Assembly (NCBI GenBank): GCA_026414575.1
Contig: JAOAIS010000049.1
Coordinates: 1 to 51,713, forward strand
Direction of reading: 5' to 3'
Length of the DNA: 51,713 bases
Source of the DNA: Aquificaceae bacterium
Lineage (GTDB): Bacteria > Aquificota > Aquificia > Aquificales > Aquificaceae
The notes under the pieces were generated by a model, which worked only from the letters and a program-made list of their open reading frames with translations, searched no databases and was not told the origin of the DNA. The position numbers and the translations under genes were made by a program. Positions 28,465 to 38,544 of this stretch are shown one piece after another (the first letter of the stretch is position 1; every line of letters starts with the position of its first letter).

Positions 28465-30098
28465 TTAGCCTTAAGCTTATTTTTTAGCCTTTCCTTCTGG
28501 TTTGGTTCCCCTCTTTTGCCAGCCATAAGCAATTCGTAGGCTTTTTTGTAGTATTCCTGAGCCTCCTTCTCTCTTCCCAGCTTGGACAACACATCACCCA
28601 TGTGCTCGTAAAGGACGGGATCCTCCTTTTCCTTCTCGAGGGCTTTTAGAAGCAGTTCGTAGGCTTTTCTGTAGTCCTCTCTATAGTAGAAAACCCATGC
28701 CATGCTATCTATGTAAGCAGGATTTTCTGGCTCCTTCTCAAGGGCCCTTCTTATGAGGGACTCTGCCTCATCCAGCCTTGTGCCCCCGTACCACAAAAGC
28801 AAAGAATATCCAAGATGATTTAAAAGCTCGTGGTCATTGGGGCTAAGCTCAAGGGCTTTTCGCAAGTCATGCTCCGCAGACACTATCCTTCCCATCCTAT
28901 CGTAGACTACAGCCCTCAGAAAATAACCCCTGTGGTCCTTCGGGTTTATGTGGATAGCCTTCTCTATAAAACCAAGAGCCCTCTCGTGGTCATCCGTCTC
29001 GCTAAGGAGATTGCCCATGAGTAGGTTAAGTTGGTAGCTATTTGGCTCCAAAGAAAGACCAAGCCTAAGGAGCTCCTCCGCTTTCTTGTACTCCTTTTTG
29101 TCCGTGTAGATACCTGCCAACCTTTCAATAATTCTTGGATTATTACCAAGCCTTTTTTGCAAGTCTAAATAAATGCTGAGGGCCTTATCGGTTTCCTTGA
29201 GTATTTCGAGAAGCATGGCGTAGGTGTAAGCCACATCTGGATTTCCAGGATTATCTGCATAGAGCCTCTCTAAGATTCTCCTTGCTTCCAAGTTTTCCCC
29301 AACCCTTATAAGCACAAGGCTATACTGGTAAAGATAAGCACCATCTGGGTATAGTTCTGATAGTCTTCTGTAAACCTCCTTGGCCTCCTCGTACCTTCCT
29401 GTGATAGTGTATAGATTGCCAAGCCTTTCGAGAGCACTCCTGTTTTCTGGGTCTTGCTTGAGTATATCCTTATAAAGACTTTCCGCTCTTGAGTACTCTC
29501 CTCCCTGCTCGTAAATGCTACCAAGGGTTATAAATCCGGCTTCAAAGGTAGAGCTGGCTTTTAGAGATTTTTCTAAAAGTTCTATGGCTTCCTGCTGTCT
29601 GCCCTGGGAGAGAGCTATGCGGGCAAGCATAAAATAGGGAAGTGGATTTTCTGGGCTCACCCTTGCAAGATTCTGCAAGACGCTGGTAGCCTTCAAAAGC
29701 TCACCCCTTTTTAAATACTCCTCCGCCAAAAAGACCATTATTTCCTTTGAGTTAGGATTTTTGGAGTAGCCCTCTTCAAGCATCCTAAAAGCCTTCTCAG
29801 GCTCTTTCCTGATTATGTACACGCTGTGAAGCGCCAGATATGGCTCTGGTAAGTCTGGATGTCTTAATTTAAAATCTTTGGCTATTTTAAGGGCTTTTTC
29901 CATTTTCTTGAGAGCTATCTCCAATCTGACGGTATCCACATAAAGGGTTGGCGTAGGAGACCTTTCAAGAGCCCTCAGACAATGGATCTCCGCCCGCGCA
30001 GGCTCCTTGTCTTGATAAAGCCTGCAAAGAATGTAATCACTGTAAGGGTTGTAAGCAAGAGCTAAGCTAGTAAAAAGTAATAGTAGTATGGCCCTCAC
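28461..30098 (-). CDS. TPR repeat protein with signal peptide
   Basis: Many 34-aa TPR units; N-terminal MRAILLLLFTSLALAY. Confidence 0.9.
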   Translation of the reverse strand: MRAILLLLFTSLALAYNPYSDYILCRLYQDKEPARAEIHCLRALERSPTPTLYVDTVRLEIALKKMEKALKIAKDFKLRHPDLPEPYLALHSVYIIRKEPEKAFRMLEEGYSKNPNSKEIMVFLAEEYLKRGELLKATSVLQNLARVSPENPLPYFMLARIALSQGRQQEAIELLEKSLKASSTFEAGFITLGSIYEQGGEYSRAESLYKDILKQDPENRSALERLGNLYTITGRYEEAKEVYRRLSELYPDGAYLYQYSLVLIRVGENLEARRILERLYADNPGNPDVAYTYAMLLEILKETDKALSIYLDLQKRLGNNPRIIERLAGIYTDKKEYKKAEELLRLGLSLEPNSYQLNLLMGNLLSETDDHERALGFIEKAIHINPKDHRGYFLRAVVYDRMGRIVSAEHDLRKALELSPNDHELLNHLGYSLLLWYGGTRLDEAESLIRRALEKEPENPAYIDSMAWVFYYREDYRKAYELLLKALEKEKEDPVLYEHMGDVLSKLGREKEAQEYYKKAYELLMAGKRGEPNQKERLKNKLKAK

Positions 30099-30973
30099 TC
30101 TCCGCTCCTGTGGATAAGCATTGGGACTTCCAGCGTCCTGACCAGCTCAGAGGATGTGCTTCCAAGAAGAACCCTTTTAAGACCAGAGAGTCCCCTGCTT
30201 CCAAGAACCACGAGGTCTATACCCATTTGCTCCTTAAGAAACCTCTTAATACCATCCGCCGGGGATCTGTCGTCAATAACAAGGGACTCCGCATCAAAAC
30301 CCTCGCCCCTTAATTTCTCTTCCATATCCCTCATATGTTTAGCCTTCTCTTCCCTGTATTTTTCGCTCAGCACATCCCTTATACCCTCTACCACAGGTAT
30401 TTCTATGGTCTCTTCCACATGAAGGATGATTAACTTTGGCATGAATGGTCTGAAAAGTTCAAGAGTAAACCCCAAAGCCCTCCTTGCATGTTCTGAAAAG
30501 TCATAAGCCACAAGCACCTTTTTTATACTCTGTGGCTCTTTCCCCTTAAGAACAAAAACGGGCTTACGAGAATATTTGACCACCTTCTCGGTGGTAGAAC
30601 CTATAAGTATTCTCTCCACAAGCCCCTTTTTATGACTACCCATAAAAAGCAGGTCAAAGGCCTCTTCCTTTTCAAGAATAATCTCTGCAGGCTCCCCCAC
30701 CTCTACAGAAACATCAACCTGCAGGGGCTTGAGAAACTCCGCAAGGCCCATCATCTTTTCCTTTGACTCTTCCTTCTTTCTTTCCTGCAACTCTGTGAGG
30801 ATTTGCAGGTCTATGGCACTCATACCAAAACTTTCAGGGTATGGAAGGTAAAGAACTGGGGAAACAGTATGCAGAAGTGTTATGCCCGCCCTGTGGGGTT
30901 CGGCGATAACCTTGACAAACCTTAGCAGTGGGTTTGTTATCTCTGTAAAGTCAACGGGAACAAGAAATCTCAT
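30095..30973 (-). CDS. Tandem universal stress protein
   Basis: Two USP domains, each with G-x2-G-x9-G-type end (GSHKKGLVERILIGSTTEKV; GSRGLSGLKRVLLGSTSSELV). Confidence 0.92.
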   Translation of the reverse strand: MRFLVPVDFTEITNPLLRFVKVIAEPHRAGITLLHTVSPVLYLPYPESFGMSAIDLQILTELQERKKEESKEKMMGLAEFLKPLQVDVSVEVGEPAEIILEKEEAFDLLFMGSHKKGLVERILIGSTTEKVVKYSRKPVFVLKGKEPQSIKKVLVAYDFSEHARRALGFTLELFRPFMPKLIILHVEETIEIPVVEGIRDVLSEKYREEKAKHMRDMEEKLRGEGFDAESLVIDDRSPADGIKRFLKEQMGIDLVVLGSRGLSGLKRVLLGSTSSELVRTLEVPMLIHRSGE

Positions 30974-30993
30974 GACTACCTCCCTTTTCCCTT

Positions 30994-31794
30994 CTAAAGG
31001 GTAAGCTCATTAAATTCCTCCAGGTTTAACTTAACAATACTCTCTATAAAAGGATAGCAAAGGTGGTTGCCCGCATAAACATCCGTAGCCATAGAAAAAC
31101 CCTTTGTAAGCGACACAAGGGCTCCGGCCTCCTTTGCCACAAGGGCACCTGCCACCACATCCCAAGGGTTTAGCTCAAACTCAAGAAGACCATCAAACAC
31201 ACCTTCTGCCAAAAGACAAAGATCTACTGCGGCGGCACCTGGTCTTCTCATAGCACCTACCTTATCGAAAATCTCTTTAAAGATGCTCCAGTAAGAGTCA
31301 AGGCTTCTTTTTGCCCTCGAAGGATATCCGTAAGACACATAGCATTCCTTGAGCTGATTTTTTTGTTTTACTTCTATTCTTTTACCGTTCTTGAAAGCAC
31401 CACCGCCAGCAACAGCCCAGTATAGGCTATCAAAAAGGGGTGTATAAACTGCACCAACAACAGGAAAGCCCTTGTAGAGAAGCCCCACAGAGGTGCCAAA
31501 GATAGGAAAGCCCGCCACATAGTTTTTGGTGCCATCCAGCGGGTCAATGTACCATACATACTCGCCGTCACCTAAGCCACCGTCCTCTTCCCCCACCACC
31601 CTGTGGTCTGGCAAGTATTTCTGTATATGCTCCCTTATCCTTTCTTCGGAAAGCTTGTCTGCAAGACTGTATATATCCTTGTCTCCCTTCTCCATTACAG
31701 TGTTGTCTTCTCTCTTGTAGAATTCCTTTAGAACAAACCCACCAAGGACCGCAGATTCTTTCGCCACCTTCAGAAAAAGCTCTATGTTATGCAT
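30994..31794 (-). CDS. Inositol monophosphatase family protein
   Basis: VGEEDG, WYIDPLDGTKNYVAGFPIFG, NPWDVVAGALVAKEAGA. Confidence 0.93.
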   Translation of the reverse strand: MHNIELFLKVAKESAVLGGFVLKEFYKREDNTVMEKGDKDIYSLADKLSEERIREHIQKYLPDHRVVGEEDGGLGDGEYVWYIDPLDGTKNYVAGFPIFGTSVGLLYKGFPVVGAVYTPLFDSLYWAVAGGGAFKNGKRIEVKQKNQLKECYVSYGYPSRAKRSLDSYWSIFKEIFDKVGAMRRPGAAAVDLCLLAEGVFDGLLEFELNPWDVVAGALVAKEAGALVSLTKGFSMATDVYAGNHLCYPFIESIVKLNLEEFNELTL

Positions 31795-32977
31795 CGTCCA
31801 AAACTTCTATGCAGGGTAGACTATTTCCCTCAAGAAGCTCAAGAAAGGCGCCTCCACCGGTAGAGACAAAATCTATAGCGTTGTATACACCAGCCCTGTG
31901 TATGGCATGGTCCGTGTCTCCACCGCCCGCTATGGTAAGGGCAGGAGACTGGGCAAGCAATCTTGCGGTCTCGTAAGTGCCATCCTTGAACCTATCCAAC
32001 TCAAAAACACCCATGGGACCGTTCCACACTATGGTCTGGGCGCCGGCGGTTATTTCCCTAAGAAGCGTCACGGACACTGGTCCTATGTCAAGACCCATCC
32101 AGCCCTCTGGTATTTCCTGCCACGGCACAACCCTTGTGGGTGTGTTGTCGGACATTTCCTTGCCCACAACAAAGTCTACCGGCAGATAAAGGCTCACATC
32201 CAGCTTCTTGGCTATTTCCACTATATCCATTGCAGTTTTCAAAAGCTCTTCTTCCACCAAGGAACTACCCACCCTATAACCCATAGCCCTTATAAAAGTA
32301 AAAGCCATGGCACCACCTATAAAGAGCTTGTCCACCCTCTTTAGGAGGTTCTTTATGATACCCAGCTTGGAGGAGACCTTTGCACCTCCTATGATGGCAA
32401 CCACTGGTCTTTGGGGGTTTACCATTGCCCTTTCAAAGTAGCTTATTTCCTTCTCAAGAAGAAAGCCCATGACCGCAGGCTTTAGTATTTGAGGCACAAG
32501 GTATACGGAGGCGTGTTTTCTGTGACATGTGCCAAAGGCATCGCTCACATAGACCTCTCCAAGCCTTGCCAAGGCTTTAGCAAAATCCTCGTTACCCTTG
32601 CTTTCGCCTTCATGAAACCTAAGATTTTCCAAAAGCACAACATCTCCATCTCTCATGCTGTAGACTTCCCTTTCCACCTCCTCACCCACACAGTCTGGGA
32701 GCATTCTTACATCACGACCTATGTGGCGGGAAAGCCTCTTGGCAATAGGTGCAAGACTAAACTTCTCGTCTCTCCCCTTTGGTCTTCCAAGATGGGATGC
32801 AAGCACTATTTTAGCTTTGGCATCTAAAAGGTACTCTATGGTGGGGAGGCTTGCCCTTATTCTCGTATCGTCCTCGATATTGCCAAGCTCATCCATGGGC
32901 ACATTAAAATCTACCCTTACCAAAACCCTCTTGCCCTTAAGCTCCACATCCCTAAGAGTTTTTTTCCTAAAGGCCAT
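31787..32977 (-). CDS. pgk: Phosphoglycerate kinase
   Basis: GKRVLVRVDFNVP, GGAKVSSKLGIIKNLL, GGGDTDHA. Confidence 0.97.
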   Translation of the reverse strand: MAFRKKTLRDVELKGKRVLVRVDFNVPMDELGNIEDDTRIRASLPTIEYLLDAKAKIVLASHLGRPKGRDEKFSLAPIAKRLSRHIGRDVRMLPDCVGEEVEREVYSMRDGDVVLLENLRFHEGESKGNEDFAKALARLGEVYVSDAFGTCHRKHASVYLVPQILKPAVMGFLLEKEISYFERAMVNPQRPVVAIIGGAKVSSKLGIIKNLLKRVDKLFIGGAMAFTFIRAMGYRVGSSLVEEELLKTAMDIVEIAKKLDVSLYLPVDFVVGKEMSDNTPTRVVPWQEIPEGWMGLDIGPVSVTLLREITAGAQTIVWNGPMGVFELDRFKDGTYETARLLAQSPALTIAGGGDTDHAIHRAGVYNAIDFVSTGGGAFLELLEGNSLPCIEVLDDA

Positions 32978-32987
32978 GGCATCCTCC

Positions 32988-33320
32988 CTAAAAATCTAGG
33001 TCTATATCCTCATCGTCAAACTCAGGATTCTCATTCGTTTCAAAAACTCCTCTAAGATTTAGGGCAAGCCTTTTAAGGTTCTCAAGGAAAAACACCACAT
33101 CTTCGTAAATCTCCAGAAGGGTCTTGTACCTAACCATGTCCTCGTAGCTAAGCTTTTTTGTTTTCAAAAGCTTCTTTATGGCTATCTTTGAGATAAAGGC
33201 TCTTGAGTACTTTTCCTGCCATTCTTTCCAAAATTCTTGACTGCTTACAGGCGATTTCACTATGAAAAATTCAAGGTTGGACAGCTCCTCTATTAGGTTA
33301 AGGTCAAGGGTGTTTTTCAC
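32988..33320 (-). CDS. Hypothetical protein
   Basis: 110-aa ORF with SD, in register with flanking minus-strand genes; acidic C-terminus. Confidence 0.65.
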   Translation of the reverse strand: MKNTLDLNLIEELSNLEFFIVKSPVSSQEFWKEWQEKYSRAFISKIAIKKLLKTKKLSYEDMVRYKTLLEIYEDVVFFLENLKRLALNLRGVFETNENPEFDDEDIDLDF

Positions 33321-33340
33321 GGCTTACCTCCTGCTGAAAA

Positions 33341-34105
33341 TTATAAACCAATAAGTTCTCTTAGTTTTTTAGCTGGGTCTTGGCTTTTCATGAGACTCGT
33401 CCCCACTAAAAAAGCGTCCACGCCGACGCCCTCAAGCCTATCAACTTGCTCCCTATTCTCTATACCACTCTCCGCTATGACAAACTCCGCACCCATGGAC
33501 TTTAGCTCCGGAGCAAGTCTTTCCGAAAGACTCACATCCACCTTGAGAGTGTCCAAATCCCTGTTGTTTATGCCTATTATCCTTGCACCACACTTCAAGG
33601 CTCTCTCCGCCTCCTTTAGGCTAAAGACCTCCGCAATATAAGAAAGACCAAGCTCTTTAGTATACTCGAGCAAATCAGCAAGAAGTGCATCCTCTAATAT
33701 TCTCACTATTAGCAGAACCGCATCTGCGCCGTAGGCCTTTGCCTCAAGAATCTGTACTGGATGTATGATAAAGTCTTTCCTCAGAAGGGGTAGTCCTGTG
33801 CTTTTTCTTACACCAAAAAGGTCCTGAAGGTTACCACCAAAGAATCTTCTATCCGTAAGCACGGATATTGCAACGGCACCAGCCTCTTCATAGAGTTTTG
33901 CCTGCTCTACCGCCGATACATCCCTTATAAAACCCTCGGAGGGTGAAGCCCTCTTGACCTCGGCGATTATCCTTGGACCCTTTGCGGAAAGCGCCTTTTT
34001 GAAAGAATAGGACTCTTCCCTCAGAAAAGCCCTTTCCTCAAGCTCTTTGATATAATCTCTGGAGGTGTTTATTTCACTTCTCTTGTTCTCTAAGATTAGT
34101 TCCAA
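33341..34105 (-). CDS. trpC: Indole-3-glycerol phosphate synthase
   Basis: RIIAEVKRASPSEGFI, LLRKDFIIHPVQILEA, IGINNRDL, ESGI. Confidence 0.96.
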   Translation of the reverse strand: MELILENKRSEINTSRDYIKELEERAFLREESYSFKKALSAKGPRIIAEVKRASPSEGFIRDVSAVEQAKLYEEAGAVAISVLTDRRFFGGNLQDLFGVRKSTGLPLLRKDFIIHPVQILEAKAYGADAVLLIVRILEDALLADLLEYTKELGLSYIAEVFSLKEAERALKCGARIIGINNRDLDTLKVDVSLSERLAPELKSMGAEFVIAESGIENREQVDRLEGVGVDAFLVGTSLMKSQDPAKKLRELIGL

Positions 34106-34110
34106 AACCC

Positions 34111-34698
34111 CTATGGATAAACCCTCCTGTATTCTTTGCCTTCCTTCCTGTATATGGCTTCAACGCCAAAATCTTCCCTCTTTAACTCATCGTATATTTT
34201 CTTTGCGCTTTCATAGCCATGCACCGCAAGCACAACCCCGCATCTTGGGTCTATCTCGTCGGGTATGGGTATGAGCTTCGCCCTACCCCTAAGGTGCCTT
34301 TCGGCCCTCGTGCCTTCTGAAATAGCCACAAAGGTGATGAAGTGATCCGGTTTTTTTATAAAAGGGTTTATGCTCATAAGATACTGCCTTATGTGAAGTT
34401 TTACTCCAAGGGCATGGAACCTTATCCAATACCAAAGATTTGCCTCCACGGCACCAGACCCCTTCCTAAGAAGTGCCACCACCTTACCATCCTCCCTTTT
34501 TAGGCTTACCAACTCGTTCCCAGTCTGGGCACACCAACTGTAAACATCTCTCTCAAAACCTGGGTCTGTAGATATTACCCTCAGAGTTTGCCCCTCTTTT
34601 AATTTTTTCATCTTCTCAGAGGTTATTACCAAGGGTAGGGGACAAACAAGTCCTGTGAGGTCAATGGCCTCTTCCTTAAGTTCTTCTAATGCCTTCAT
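34111..34698 (-). CDS. TusA-family protein with C-terminal extension
   Basis: N-terminal DLTGLVCPLPLVITSEKMKKLKEGQTLRVISTDPGFERDV (CPxP); ~110 aa extension without a recognised domain. Confidence 0.85.
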   Translation of the reverse strand: MKALEELKEEAIDLTGLVCPLPLVITSEKMKKLKEGQTLRVISTDPGFERDVYSWCAQTGNELVSLKREDGKVVALLRKGSGAVEANLWYWIRFHALGVKLHIRQYLMSINPFIKKPDHFITFVAISEGTRAERHLRGRAKLIPIPDEIDPRCGVVLAVHGYESAKKIYDELKREDFGVEAIYRKEGKEYRRVYP

Positions 34699-34707
34699 GA
34701 CAGCACC

Positions 34708-35559
34708 TCACACTGCAATTACTTTGGCCTGAGGTTTTTCCTCAAAGCCTTCAATGTATAAATTTATAAGCTTTCCTGCCCTTTCAAGGTTTTTCAAAAA
34801 CTCCTTGTCGTAAAGCTCCAGCGGATTATTAAGGTAGAAAATAACGCTGGCTTCGCCCCTTTGGAGTCTCACGGGCACATGAAAACTGCATGTTTTCCTG
34901 TCTAGCATAGCTTCTTTGAAAAGGTTTCCCTGCATGGGTCTTATACTTATGGACTTTAGATTGAACACCCCCTTCAGGTCTTTGAGATATTCCTCAAGGC
35001 TATTACTCTTCTGGAGTATGTCAAGAATGGCACCTGTCATCTCAAGGTGGGACAAGCTTTTTTCAATCTTGCCGTAATCTGACATAAGGTTTGAGTAAGA
35101 CTTTCTGAGGTTTCTTATGTAGAACCTCTCCTTTCTCAAAGCCTCCACAAGGTCGGGATGCAGAGAAGAAAGAAAAAGTGCCACCATGACCGGTAGCAAC
35201 GCAAGCCCCCACTTGCCGTAGTAGTAAAAGCCAAAACCTACGGAAAACCAGAAAAAAAGCATGCCTTCAAATATTTTTCTGCTGGTGTAGAGGGCGACGG
35301 GTGGCAAGAGGGCAAAAACCGCTTCCTTTTGCCCCGATAAAAGCACTAGAGCTGGCACAAAGATAAGGTCTCCATAACTTTTAAAAAGCCTTACTTGCCC
35401 CGGATACAGAAAAAGGTATACACTAAGGGAAAGATAGAGGACAGAAGGAATGATTATAAGAGCCTTGTGGGTATAAGGTTTGCCCATGGAAAGGGCGACA
35501 AAAAAGACAAAAAGTAGAACTCTGTAACCGAGGAAGATAAGGTTTATATCTCTAAGCAC
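34708..35559 (-). CDS. Hypothetical membrane protein with cytosolic C-terminal domain
   Basis: Multiple TMs then coiled/soluble region. Confidence 0.65.
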   Translation of the reverse strand: MLRDINLIFLGYRVLLFVFFVALSMGKPYTHKALIIIPSVLYLSLSVYLFLYPGQVRLFKSYGDLIFVPALVLLSGQKEAVFALLPPVALYTSRKIFEGMLFFWFSVGFGFYYYGKWGLALLPVMVALFLSSLHPDLVEALRKERFYIRNLRKSYSNLMSDYGKIEKSLSHLEMTGAILDILQKSNSLEEYLKDLKGVFNLKSISIRPMQGNLFKEAMLDRKTCSFHVPVRLQRGEASVIFYLNNPLELYDKEFLKNLERAGKLINLYIEGFEEKPQAKVIAV

Positions 35560-35568
35560 AGGAATATT

Positions 35569-35826
35569 TTACTCCACATCTATCTTTTTAACCCTTTCTT
35601 TGGGTTTGGCCCTTTCCATCTTCTGCTCCAGTTTGCCCACCTCATAATCCACAAGGGTCTTTAGTATCCTCCAGAAAGATAGCTCTATAGTATAAAGGTT
35701 TTTGAGAACCTCTCTCCTTACCTCCTTTGGTGGCAGGAAAAGCTCCAAAAGCCTAAACACCTCCATCCTCATGCGTTCCACTTCTTCCTCAATATTTTCC
35801 TGTCTGTGCTTTTCCTCCTGCTCCAT
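35569..35826 (-). CDS. Hypothetical small charged protein
   Basis: 85-aa ORF between pdxJ and the membrane-protein gene on the same strand. Confidence 0.6.
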   Translation of the reverse strand: MEQEEKHRQENIEEEVERMRMEVFRLLELFLPPKEVRREVLKNLYTIELSFWRILKTLVDYEVGKLEQKMERAKPKERVKKIDVE

Positions 35827-35841
35827 CGGATTTAAATATAT

Positions 35842-36570
35842 TTAAATTGCCATTAACTTCAAGAACTCCTTGACTGCCCTCTCCAAACCCCAAATAACCG
35901 CGTTTGATACGATGGAGTGCCCCACATTTAGCTCCTCCACCACATCCTTCAGAGCTTCCACCAACATGGAAGTGTTTTTGTAGTTAAGGCCGTGTCCCGC
36001 ATAGACCCTAAGCCCTAAAGACTTAGCCTCCTCACCGGCTACCCTCAGTCTTAAAAGCTCTTCCTCCGCTTCTTTAATAAGATGCCTGTTAAAGAGGTTC
36101 GCATACCTGCCTGTATGGAGCTCCACCGCATCCGCACCCACCTCCTTGCTTGCATGCACCTGAGCCTTTTCTGGTTCCACAAAGAGGGACACCTCTATAC
36201 CCGAATCCCTAATATCTATCAGATAAAGTCTTAAAAAATCCTTTAGCTTCACCACATCAAGACCACCCTCCGTCGTTATTTCCTCCCTCCTTTCTGGCAC
36301 AAGTGTTACTCTGTTGGGCTTTATTCGGAGAGCTATTTTCTTCATCTCTTCCGTTGGAGCCATCTCAAGATTTATAGGCACATGGACCACCTTTCTTATG
36401 AGCTCCAAGTCCTCATCTTGAATGTGTCTTCTGTCCTCCCTGAGGTGTAGGGTTATTTGATGTGCGCCCGCCTGCTGGGCTATAAGGGCAGAATACACAG
36501 GGCTTGGCTCAAAAGTTCTTCTTGCCTGACGGAGAGTCGCCACGTGGTCTATGTTTACACCCAGCCTCAT
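35842..36570 (-). CDS. pdxJ: Pyridoxine 5'-phosphate synthase
   Basis: MRLGVNIDHVATLRQARR, ITLHLREDRRHIQD, VYAGHGLNY. Confidence 0.97.
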   Translation of the reverse strand: MRLGVNIDHVATLRQARRTFEPSPVYSALIAQQAGAHQITLHLREDRRHIQDEDLELIRKVVHVPINLEMAPTEEMKKIALRIKPNRVTLVPERREEITTEGGLDVVKLKDFLRLYLIDIRDSGIEVSLFVEPEKAQVHASKEVGADAVELHTGRYANLFNRHLIKEAEEELLRLRVAGEEAKSLGLRVYAGHGLNYKNTSMLVEALKDVVEELNVGHSIVSNAVIWGLERAVKEFLKLMAI

Positions 36571-36583
36571 AAGGGTTTATATT
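36554..36583 (+). promoter_or_regulatory. Candidate promoter in the pdxJ divergent spacer
   Basis: TTTACA (36554-36559) - 18 bp - TATATT (36578-36583); ATG of the + gene at 36590. Reverse strand of the same spacer carries TATAAT (36586-36581). Confidence 0.5.
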
Positions 36584-36589
36584 ATATCT

Positions 36590-37471
36590 ATGCTTGAGAT
36601 TAAAGAAAGAGACCCCTTTAGTAGCCTCGTACTTGAAGTCCTCGATGACCCGACCAAGAAAGAGATGGTCTTCTATCTCATGTGTTATTCACAGCTTGTC
36701 CGAAGGGATGGAAGCTTCCATATAGAGCTTGAGAGGTTCCTCTCTTGTGCTTATAGAAACTTTAGAAATGCCAGAAACTATTGGAAGGACATTCTCGTGG
36801 AGATGAACCTTTTTGTCATATCGGACCTATATGGCAACCTATACAAGGGGAAGGACATATACCGCGTGGAGGAAGGGGGAGTGTATCTCATAAGCCTAAA
36901 GCATGAGTATGCACACCTTTTCGACGAGCTCAGCTACAAGGCCCTAAAACTCTGGAATGTTTTGAGCAGAATGGTAGTATACAGAAGATTTCTCACTGCA
37001 CAAGATGCGGTAGTCGTATCAACCCTCATGTTCAACGAGGGTCTTTACGAAGAGGTAAAAGGCTACAGTGAGGTTTGTGCCGAAAGATATCTCGCTGAGG
37101 CTATTTACTTTAAAGCCATCGGCAAGCTTTCCAGTTTATACATGGGCGACCTCAAAAAGACTCCACAAAATGTAAGAGCTATTTTAGGCGAGCTTGAAAA
37201 GCTGAAGGAAGTATACTACGGAATAAACATGCTGAAGCTTAGAAGGGACCTGGAAAACCTTGCGGAGAAGGTAGAAAGGAGCAAAGCTATTAGCCCTATT
37301 AAGATAGAGTTTGTAAACCAAAAGATGAAAGGTGGTGGTTGGCTCAAAAGCCTCCTTAAAAGGTTAATGGACATCTTTGGAAAAGTTTGGGGAGGGTGGA
37401 AGGACAGAGATAGTTATTGCCTTGAGGAAACCTTATGTTCAAGGAGTTTTCGGACCCCATACACCAACTGA
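36590..37471 (+). CDS. Hypothetical protein
   Basis: MLEIKERDPFSSLVLEVL...; long ORF overlapping the HD hydrolase gene; start set to ATG 36590. Confidence 0.7.
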   Translation: MLEIKERDPFSSLVLEVLDDPTKKEMVFYLMCYSQLVRRDGSFHIELERFLSCAYRNFRNARNYWKDILVEMNLFVISDLYGNLYKGKDIYRVEEGGVYLISLKHEYAHLFDELSYKALKLWNVLSRMVVYRRFLTAQDAVVVSTLMFNEGLYEEVKGYSEVCAERYLAEAIYFKAIGKLSSLYMGDLKKTPQNVRAILGELEKLKEVYYGINMLKLRRDLENLAEKVERSKAISPIKIEFVNQKMKGGGWLKSLLKRLMDIFGKVWGGWKDRDSYCLEETLCSRSFRTPYTN

Positions 37472-38544
37472 TAAAGGCAGACCATTGCGAAGTAAAAGTT
37501 ATAAACAGTCCACCCCTTCAGAGGCTTAGATTCATAAGCCAGTTAGGTGTAGCCTACTTGGTTTTCCCATCCGCCCAGCACAGCAGGTTTGAACATTCCC
37601 TCGGCACTATGGAGCTTGCGGGTAGAATCTACAAAAACCTCAACATAAAAGATGAAAGGCTTTATAGCCTCGTGAGGCTTGCAGGGCTTATTCATGATGT
37701 TGGCCATGCCCCCTTTTCCCATACAACAGAAGTCCTAATGGGCGACAAAAGCCATGAATCCGTGGGTGAAAGGGTAATCTTAGAAGAGGGCGTGGGAGAG
37801 ATAATGAAGTCATGCGGCTACACAGAAGATGAGATTGAATTGGTAAGGAAAATGGCCTTTAAAAAGGAGGGGAGTACACCCAAGATCATTACCGGTGAGT
37901 TTGGCGCGGACAGAATGGACTACTTAAGAAGAGATGCCTACTTTTGCGGAACTTCCTATGGCTTTTTTGATTACAGCAGACTCCTTGAAAACATAGTCCT
38001 CGTGGATGGCAAAAAATGCGTCCATGTTAGCGCTATAAGGGCATTAGAAAGCTTTATACTCGGTAGATACTTTATGTACTCGCAGGTTTATTTTCACAAG
38101 GTAGTGCGCATACTCAATATACACCTTAAGGAGGTAGTGCAGGGCTTTATAAGGGAAGGACTACTCAACCCAGAAGATTTTCACAGAAAAACGGACTCCC
38201 ACATACTTTCCCTGATGATGGACAGACAAGGGGAAGAAGCCGTGAGAAGGGTGCTTGGAAGGGAGCACTACAGGGAAGTATTCTCTACCTCCTCGAAGGA
38301 TGTCTTTGAGTTCTTAAGAGATAGGTTGCTGGAGAAATACGAAGAAAACCTCCTCAGGTTTGACCACATTAACAAGCAGGTTCTTGACGAGGACATACCC
38401 CTGTGGGATGGGCATAAGCTCATAAGCTTAATGGAGGCTTCAAAGCTTGTCTCTTCTCTTAGGGATATAGAATTTTACAGAATTTATGCCAATCCAACAT
38501 ACAGGGAGGAAATAAGGGAGTATGTTCGCAAAATCTCTTCATAG
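37435..38544 (+). CDS. HD-domain phosphohydrolase (dGTPase-like)
   Basis: SRFEHSLGTMELAGRIY, GLIHDVGHAPFSHTTE, FGADRMDYLRRDAYFCG. Confidence 0.9.
   Translation: MFKEFSDPIHQLIKADHCEVKVINSPPLQRLRFISQLGVAYLVFPSAQHSRFEHSLGTMELAGRIYKNLNIKDERLYSLVRLAGLIHDVGHAPFSHTTEVLMGDKSHESVGERVILEEGVGEIMKSCGYTEDEIELVRKMAFKKEGSTPKIITGEFGADRMDYLRRDAYFCGTSYGFFDYSRLLENIVLVDGKKCVHVSAIRALESFILGRYFMYSQVYFHKVVRILNIHLKEVVQGFIREGLLNPEDFHRKTDSHILSLMMDRQGEEAVRRVLGREHYREVFSTSSKDVFEFLRDRLLEKYEENLLRFDHINKQVLDEDIPLWDGHKLISLMEASKLVSSLRDIEFYRIYANPTYREEIREYVRKISS

Noticed and set aside
31898-32344. 148-aa plus-strand ORF
   Set aside because: Antisense to pgk.
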